A stretch of DNA of 5,354 nt from Desulfobacterales bacterium (GTDB lineage: Bacteria; Desulfobacterota; DSM-4660; Desulfatiglandales; B25-G16): contig JABXJZ010000116.1 of NCBI GenBank assembly GCA_013375335.1, positions 1 through 5,354 of the forward strand, in the 5' to 3' direction. The notes beneath the pieces are model-generated. The model did no database searches. It was given only the letters and a program-made list of their open reading frames with translations, and was not told the origin of the DNA. Position 1 is the first letter of the stretch. Every line of letters starts with the position of its first letter. This document shows positions 1 to 3,639 of the stretch, piece by piece. Position numbers and translations under genes: made by a program.

Positions 1-70
1 TAATCTCCTTGAGCTGGTAATAAAGAGGAATGACACTATTGTGGTCAAGCCTCTGGAATTCCTGGTTCAT
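1..70 (-). CDS. GntR-family transcriptional regulator, N-terminal fragment (runs off left edge)
   Basis: Reading the minus strand from the ATG at 70-68 gives 23 codons that stay open to the window edge. The peptide begins MNQEFQRLDHNS and continues VIPLYYQLKEI. The IPLYYQLKE stretch is the hallmark opening of GntR-family winged-helix DNA-binding domains, especially the HutC-type and related groups. The helix-turn-helix itself and the effector-binding domain lie outside the window, so subfamily and ligand cannot be told. A GGGGA sequence 7 bases upstream of the ATG can serve as ribosome binding site, and this start places the motif about 13 residues in, as usual for the family. The gene is divergent from the ABC transporter genes, a common arrangement for a local repressor that senses the transported compound or a metabolite of it. 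Family recognition is seen in the sequence; the regulatory target is inferred. Confidence 0.85.
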   Translation of the reverse strand, partial: MNQEFQRLDHNSVIPLYYQLKEI

Positions 71-79
71 GGGATATTC

Positions 80-94
80 CCCGATCTGATCGGG
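80..94. repeat. Perfect 7+1+7 palindrome upstream of the regulator start
   Basis: CCCGATC and GATCGGG flank a single T. The element starts only 10 bases upstream of the regulator ATG, in its presumed leader, and overlaps the GGGGA ribosome binding site of that gene (minus strand). A protein bound here, or an RNA hairpin with CCCGA/TCGGG as stem, could limit translation or transcription of the regulator. On the plus strand the right arm (91-94) could instead pair with CCCG at 111-114 (CGGGTTTC with GAAAgCCCG), so two exclusive folds are possible. The symmetry is seen; the role is inferred. Confidence 0.4.
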
Positions 95-226
95 TTTCCG
101 TGCTTGAAAGCCCGCTCTTTGAAGAACAGCTGTCTAGCACAACCCCAGGCGCATCCATAACGATAGGAGTCTACCCATAGATTATAAAAACGTTGACAAG
201 TTCCAGCGACCATAGTATTTATGTGG

Positions 227-238
227 ACATTATAATGT
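227..238. promoter_or_regulatory. Perfect 12-bp palindrome ACATTATAATGT, candidate operator
   Basis: The 12 bases are exactly self-complementary and overlap the -10 box of the candidate minus-strand promoter (235-240). The neighbouring GTACAAGTAC (241-250) is a second short dyad, with two GTAC units separated by AA, lying in the spacer of the same promoter. GntR-family proteins bind short palindromes of about this size as dimers, so either could be the autoregulatory operator. The palindrome also contains TATAAT, but no good -35 box lies 16-18 bases upstream of it on the plus strand. Confidence 0.4.
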
Positions 239-263
239 TAGTACAAGTACCCTTCCCTGTCAA
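235..263 (-). promoter_or_regulatory. Candidate sigma-70-type promoter for the GntR regulator
   Basis: Read on the minus strand, TTGACA (263-258) is followed after exactly 17 bases by TAACAT (240-235). The -35 box is a perfect consensus match, the -10 box matches 4 of 6, and the spacing is optimal. Transcription would start near 228 and run about 160 bases before the regulator ATG at 70. The overlap with palindromes at 227-238 and 241-250 fits a repressible, autoregulated promoter. This is a pattern match only. Confidence 0.5.
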
Positions 264-284
264 GTTATAGCCAAACGATATGAT
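257..284 (+). promoter_or_regulatory. Candidate promoter for the transporter operon
   Basis: CTGTCA (257-262, 4 of 6 with TTGACA) and TATGAT (279-284, 5 of 6 with TATAAT) are 16 bases apart. Transcription would start near 291, leaving a leader of about 230 bases before the binding-protein ATG. The -35 box overlaps the minus-strand -35 box (258-263), so polymerase could occupy only one promoter at a time. A competing candidate is the perfect TTGACA at 193-198, which has only a poor -10 (TATTTA, 216-221) at 17 bases. Moderate to low confidence. Confidence 0.35.
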
Positions 285-344
285 ATTTACACTCTTACAT
301 AAGCTGTGTTACGTTATATCAATCTCTCGTTTTTTACCTCTTTC

Positions 345-358
345 TCGGGCCCCCCCGA
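345..358 (+). repeat. Small GC-rich hairpin with C7 tract in the operon leader
   Basis: TCGGG (345-349) can pair with CCCGA (354-358) across a four-C loop, and the Cs form a run of seven at 350-356. It is not followed by a T tract, so it is not an intrinsic terminator. The same CCGA could alternatively pair with TCGG at 369-372. It lies in the predicted 5' leader of the transporter mRNA. The symmetry is clear but short, and any function is uncertain. Confidence 0.35.
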
Positions 359-461
359 CTTAGAGCACTCGGCAAGAAGCTTTTATCGTAGCTGACTGGC
401 AGATTATATTCCCTTTCTATGAGGAGAGGTCTTGGTTCAATGGGATTAGCTGTTGAGAGAA

Positions 462-478
462 ATGGTCGAATGTACCAT
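462..478. promoter_or_regulatory. Dyad ATGGT-N7-ACCAT, candidate operator close to the binding-protein gene
   Basis: ATGGT (462-466) and ACCAT (474-478) form a perfect inverted repeat with a 7-base centre, ending 44 bases before the binding-protein ATG. It lies downstream of the candidate promoters, where a bound repressor would block elongation. TGGT/ACCA half-sites occur in some HutC-type GntR operators, but the spacing here is wider than those I know, so assignment to the divergent regulator is tentative. Confidence 0.3.
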
Positions 479-508
479 ATAGGCCTCTGGCTGGTCTCAT
501 TGCAAAGA

Positions 509-515
509 AAGGAGG
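509..515 (+). promoter_or_regulatory. Strong ribosome binding site of the binding-protein gene
   Basis: AAGGAGG, extended by two further Gs, stands 7 bases before the ATG at 523. This is a near-perfect Shine-Dalgarno sequence and fixes the start. Strong initiation suits a binding protein, which is normally needed in excess over its membrane partners. Confidence 0.85.
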
Positions 516-522
516 GGTTAAA

Positions 523-1818
523 ATGAAGAAATCTTTGTGTTTGGCACTGGCTTTCCTGTTATGTGCAGTATGCTTGCAGGGTTTGGCCCCCGGAAAGCTT
601 GCGGAAGCGAAAGAATTGAAAATCTCGCTGATTGCTGGCTTTCCTACCAATATTGGCTTGAAAACGCTCATCACTGAATTCGAAAAAGAAACCGGAATCA
701 AGATCACGTTGATAGAGACAGGTTATGGAGCTGTACTGGAGAAAAATCTCGTTGACCTCTCGGCACAGACAGGAGCTTACGATGTCCTTCATGTGGAAAG
801 CCTATGGTTTGCTGAATACCTGCCCTATCTGTACCCCATAAACAAATTCATGGAAGACCCAAAGCTGTTCAATAAGGCAGAATTTGATCTTGACGACTAC
901 ACCTCATACACTCCTCTCACCTTGAGCGTTTTTACAAGGGAAGGCAAGCTACTTGGTTTCCCTCATCTTGCGGGAATCCCGCTCAACTGGTACAGGAAAG
1001 ATCTGTTGGACAAGGAGGGATTGAAACCGCCTCGGAATGTCGACGAGTATTACGAGGTTGCCAAGAAGTTGACCAAGGATCTCGATGGTGACGGTAAGAT
1101 AGACATCTATGGTGTAGCCCTTTCTGCAAGCCGAACCGGGCTGGTGGACGAGTGGTTGAGCTTTTACTTTGCCTATGGTGGGAATCTTCCAGAGCGACCG
1201 GAGCAGTTTCTCGAGACCACCTTCAATAACCCCACGGCTCTCAAAGCTCTCAACATGTACAAGAAGCTATACGACGAGTGTGCGCCGCCAGAGAGTATGA
1301 CCTGGGAATTCGGCGAAGTCGGTTCTGCAATGCAACGAGGGGTTGTTGCTATGATGTGGAATTGGTCCAACGGAGGTTCGTGGTATGATGACCCTGAGGC
1401 GTCTAAGGTTGTGGGGAAGGTGAGGGCCAATGTTCCCTGGCCAGGACGCTTTGGTGTGAATGGCCTGTGCATTCCCAAGGATTCGAAGAACAAGAAAGAC
1501 GCATTCAGATTCATCGCCTGGGCGACATCGAAAGATAGAATGCGCAGGACGACACTGGCTGGCGGAGCAACCCCTTGTAGAACAAGCGTGCTGGCAGACA
1601 GAGATCTCGCGAAAGAACGCTGGTGGTTTGGACCGCTCCGCGAGGCGGGTAGACTGTCCAGAATGTATTTCGAGATACCGGAGTGGAGTGCAATTGATGA
1701 TGCACTTGCCATTGAGTTTCAGAAGGTTCTGACCAATGAACTGTCTTCTGAGAAAGCACTGAAGAACGCAAGTGCAAAAGCCTATGGCATCCTCAAAGAG
1801 GCAGGATATTTCGATTAA
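523..1818 (+). CDS. Extracellular solute-binding protein of a CUT1-type (carbohydrate) ABC importer
   Basis: This 431-residue protein would capture its ligand in the periplasm and deliver it to the permeases encoded just downstream. Residues 1-29 form a classic secretion signal: MKK, a hydrophobic stretch (about 5-22), and a likely cleavage site after A-E-A29. No residue pattern before C14 or C17 fits a lipobox, so a free periplasmic protein is expected. The mature part matches family 1 binding proteins: KISLIAGF at the first strand, YDVLHVESLW (86-95), an acidic D-x-D-x-D loop ending DIYG (186-197), aromatic ligand-pocket candidates in MMWNWSNGGSW (277-287), and the late IPKDSKNKKDAF segment (317-327). 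Length is normal for the family. A near-perfect ribosome binding site precedes the ATG. The ligand is unknown: aromatic residues suggest a sugar or polyol, but specificity cannot be read from sequence by eye. Confident on family, not on substrate. Confidence 0.93.
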   Translation: MKKSLCLALAFLLCAVCLQGLAPGKLAEAKELKISLIAGFPTNIGLKTLITEFEKETGIKITLIETGYGAVLEKNLVDLSAQTGAYDVLHVESLWFAEYLPYLYPINKFMEDPKLFNKAEFDLDDYTSYTPLTLSVFTREGKLLGFPHLAGIPLNWYRKDLLDKEGLKPPRNVDEYYEVAKKLTKDLDGDGKIDIYGVALSASRTGLVDEWLSFYFAYGGNLPERPEQFLETTFNNPTALKALNMYKKLYDECAPPESMTWEFGEVGSAMQRGVVAMMWNWSNGGSWYDDPEASKVVGKVRANVPWPGRFGVNGLCIPKDSKNKKDAFRFIAWATSKDRMRRTTLAGGATPCRTSVLADRDLAKERWWFGPLREAGRLSRMYFEIPEWSAIDDALAIEFQKVLTNELSSEKALKNASAKAYGILKEAGYFD

Positions 1819-1821
1819 GAA

Positions 1822-1860
1822 AAGAGACCCGGCAGCCTTCGTATGGCTGCCGGGTCTCTT
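1822..1860 (+). terminator. Perfect 16-bp stem-loop between binding-protein and permease genes
   Basis: AAGAGACCCGGCAGCC (1822-1837) and its exact complement (1845-1860) enclose a 7-base loop, starting 3 bases after the binding-protein stop. The stem is GC-rich and very stable, but it is followed by CAATTCCCTCC rather than a T tract, so full rho-independent termination is unlikely. It more likely acts as a partial terminator or as a 3'-end-protecting hairpin that keeps the binding-protein mRNA more abundant than the permease mRNA, as intercistronic hairpins do in other binding-protein operons. The structure is certain; its role is inferred. Confidence 0.7.
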
Positions 1861-1883
1861 CAATTCCCTCCGCAGCACATGGT

Positions 1884-2756
1884 ATGAATAGAAATCCTGA
1901 CATTACACCCTATCTTATGCTAAGTGGCGCCGTAGTCATCCTTTTCGCGCTAACCATATTTCCCCTTCTTTATTCTCTCGCACTGAGCTTCCACAAATGG
2001 AGCCTCACCAAGCCTGGGCCTTGGAGATTTGTGGGGCTTTTAAATTACTGGGACATATTGAAGAACCCGGTGTTCTGGCGAATCATACAGAATACATTCG
2101 TTTTCACCGTTTCCGCTGTAACCCTAGAATTTGCAATCGGACTGGGGCTCGCCCACCTATTCTACAGACAACTGAGAGGGGAAAGCGTTTTACGGAGTAC
2201 GCTGGTTCTGCCCATGATGATTCCCCCGATCCTCATTGGCCTCATATGGTTATTCATGTACAAGAAGGATTTCGGAATAATTAACAATATGCTGAAACTG
2301 TTGAGTATTGAACCGATAACCTGGCTTTCAAAGCCATCAACAGCAATGCCGGCCATTATCATAGCCGATGTCTGGCAGTGGACTCCATTTATGTTCCTGT
2401 TGCTTCTTGCGGGTCTCAGGTCGCTCCCGGTAGGACTCTATGAGAGTGCTCGAATAGATGGAGCTTCTTCTTGGCAGATATTCCGATATGTGACCCTACC
2501 GCTTCTAAGGCCTATTATTGCGATAGCGATAATCATTAGATTCATGGATGCCTTCAGGGAATTTGATAAGATCTTCCAATTGACAGGAGGTGGGCCAGGG
2601 GTAGCGACTGAGACCATCAGCCTTTTCATCTACAGAAATGGTTTCAGGTATTTCAAGATGGGCTATGCTTCCGCTCTCTCTTATCTTGCACTCATAATAA
2701 TCATTGGTTTCAGCATGATCTATATCAAAGCCCTCCGGAGAAGCGCAGGGAGATAA
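1884..2756 (+). CDS. Sugar ABC transporter permease, MalF/UgpA-like
   Basis: This 290-residue inner-membrane protein should form half of the translocation channel. Hydrophobic segments lie at about 11-32, 69-94, 105-125, 157-179, 207-222 and 262-282, giving the usual six spans. The EAA loop that contacts the ATPase is present as YESARIDGASSW...LPLLRP (186-210), with the conserved D192-G193 and L205-P206. LTGGGPG (233-239) after it is typical of MalF-type partners. It is short for MalF itself and matches the compact CUT1 type (about 290 residues). The ATG at 1884 has no recognisable Shine-Dalgarno sequence: the preceding bases are pyrimidine-rich and follow the stem-loop. No alternative in-frame start exists between the upstream stop and 1884, and the next Met (codon 12) has no better site. 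Five bases separate its stop from the next gene. Transport partner roles are known for the family; the substrate is unknown. Confidence 0.93.
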   Translation: MNRNPDITPYLMLSGAVVILFALTIFPLLYSLALSFHKWSLTKPGPWRFVGLLNYWDILKNPVFWRIIQNTFVFTVSAVTLEFAIGLGLAHLFYRQLRGESVLRSTLVLPMMIPPILIGLIWLFMYKKDFGIINNMLKLLSIEPITWLSKPSTAMPAIIIADVWQWTPFMFLLLLAGLRSLPVGLYESARIDGASSWQIFRYVTLPLLRPIIAIAIIIRFMDAFREFDKIFQLTGGGPGVATETISLFIYRNGFRYFKMGYASALSYLALIIIIGFSMIYIKALRRSAGR

Positions 2757-2761
2757 CTGAG

Positions 2762-3586
2762 ATGTCGAGGACCCTTGTTAGATTTCTTTACTATTTTGTA
2801 ATAGCCTTCGTTATAGCTTTGGCTCTCTTTCCGATTTATTGGACTTTTGCCACAGCGTTCAAAACCAAGGTAGACGCTCTATCTATACCTCCCGTCTGGA
2901 TATTCCGTCCAATACTGGAAAACTTCACGTATATCACTCATGCTCGGACCGCTTTCCTTCGATATCTCCTCAACAGCATCATCATCTCCTTGGGAACGAC
3001 GGCCATCTCTATAACTGCAGGTTCAATTGCCGCCTATTCCCTTGCCAGATATAACTTCCGTGGCAAGGAAAATATCGCCTTCTGGATGCTTTCAACCAGG
3101 ATGATGCCTGCACCAGCTGTCGTGCTTCCTATCTACATCCTTATGAGATCATTGAAATTAATCGATACACATCTAGCACCTATCCTGACGCATACTATAA
3201 TTACTTTGCCCTTTGTAGTGTGGGTCATGAGGGGATTCTTTGAGGAGATCCCTGTAGCGATCGAAGAAGCTGCTCTTGTTGACGGTTGCTCCAGATGGGG
3301 GACGTTTCTTAAGATCGTTTTGCCCCTGAGCATCCCTGGTCTGATTGTAACCGCTCTTTTTTGCATAATGTTCAGCTGGAACGAGTTCCTATTTGCCCTA
3401 GTTTTAACCTCCACAAAAGCGAAACCGGCAACAGTTGCGTGCACGGAATTCAGGGGATGGATGGAAACGGCATGGGGACCTGCGTGCGCTGCAGCGACTA
3501 TTACCATAATCCCCATTCTTATGATAACCCTTTTCTTGCAGAAACACCTCGTGCGAGGTCTAACCCTTGGCGCAGTCAAAGGCTAA
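2762..3586 (+). CDS. Sugar ABC transporter permease, MalG/UgpE-like
   Basis: This 274-residue membrane protein is the second channel half, pairing with the MalF-like protein. Hydrophobic spans lie at about 8-31, 69-93, 106-128, 139-158, 190-214 and 242-260. The EAA loop reads IEEAALVDGCSRW...LPLSIPG (167-193) with D174-G175 and L187-P188 conserved. The C-terminus HLVRGLTLGAVKG (262-274) is the signature tail of MalG-type permeases, so the protein is intact. AGGGAG (2747-2752), inside the end of the previous gene, lies 9 bases before the ATG. The 5-base gap implies translational coupling and matched amounts of the two permeases. No ATP-binding subunit follows. Such CUT1 systems often use a shared ATPase (MsmK/UgpC type) encoded elsewhere, or the gene lies beyond the window. 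Substrate not assignable. Confidence 0.94.
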   Translation: MSRTLVRFLYYFVIAFVIALALFPIYWTFATAFKTKVDALSIPPVWIFRPILENFTYITHARTAFLRYLLNSIIISLGTTAISITAGSIAAYSLARYNFRGKENIAFWMLSTRMMPAPAVVLPIYILMRSLKLIDTHLAPILTHTIITLPFVVWVMRGFFEEIPVAIEEAALVDGCSRWGTFLKIVLPLSIPGLIVTALFCIMFSWNEFLFALVLTSTKAKPATVACTEFRGWMETAWGPACAAATITIIPILMITLFLQKHLVRGLTLGAVKG

Positions 3587-3639
3587 TGTGGAGGTCGAGA
3601 CAAAGGCGGAATCATCCATTTTGGAAGAGAGTCCAATGA
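3586..3639 (+). other. 17-codon mini-ORF bridging permease and flavoenzyme genes (doubtful)
   Basis: The permease stop and an ATG overlap as TAATG (3584-3588). This opens 17 codons that end at TGA 3637-3639, itself overlapping the flavoenzyme ATG as ATGA (3636-3639). The peptide is rich in Arg and Trp and resembles nothing I know. It could serve as a coupling device that carries ribosomes from permease to enzyme, or be chance. No good ribosome binding site is seen apart from AAAGG (3578-3582). Confidence 0.15.

Larger units (their letters stand above)
71..522. other. Divergent intergenic control region
   Basis: This 452-base stretch separates the GntR regulator start from the binding-protein start. 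I see no convincing gene in it in any frame. It holds candidate promoters for both directions near 235-284, perfect or near-perfect dyads at 80-94, 227-238, 241-250 and 462-478, a T6 run at 330-335, and a C7 run at 350-356 inside a small hairpin. If the promoters are right, both transcripts have long leaders: roughly 160 bases before the regulator and roughly 230 bases before the binding protein. I recognise no known riboswitch. The extent is certain; the regulatory reading is inference. Confidence 0.7.

Noticed and set aside
2..160. Plus-strand open frame at the left edge (NLLELVIKRNDT...) that could be the 3' end of an upstream gene
   Set aside because: The same bases on the minus strand encode a clear GntR N-terminus with a start codon and ribosome binding site. 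The plus-strand peptide matches no family I recognise and its tail runs into non-coding sequence.
193..236. Perfect TTGACA (193-198) and perfect TATAAT (231-236) as one promoter
   Set aside because: They are separated by 32 bases, far from the 16-18 needed, so they cannot form a single sigma-70 promoter.
488..504. Sigma-54-like TGGC ... TTGCA just before the binding-protein gene
   Set aside because: The GG-to-GC distance is one base too long for a -24/-12 promoter, and the site runs almost up to the ribosome binding site, leaving almost no room for a transcript start.
535..573. Lipoprotein signal at C14 or C17 of the binding protein
   Set aside because: The residues before each cysteine (FLL and CAV) do not fit a lipobox, while A-E-A29 is a good signal peptidase I site.
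1267..1878. Minus-strand open frame of 203 codons opposite the binding-protein gene
   Set aside because: It is antisense to a well-supported gene, includes the stem-loop region, and its peptide shows no domain or membrane pattern; a shadow.
3133..3579. Minus-strand open frame of 148 codons opposite the MalG-like gene
   Set aside because: Antisense to a conserved permease including its EAA loop, with no recognisable domain; a shadow.
3361..3639. Plus-strand open frame of 92 codons overlapping the end of the MalG-like gene
   Set aside because: Out of frame with the intact permease tail. The composition is unlike a folded protein, and only its last 17 codons lie outside the permease.
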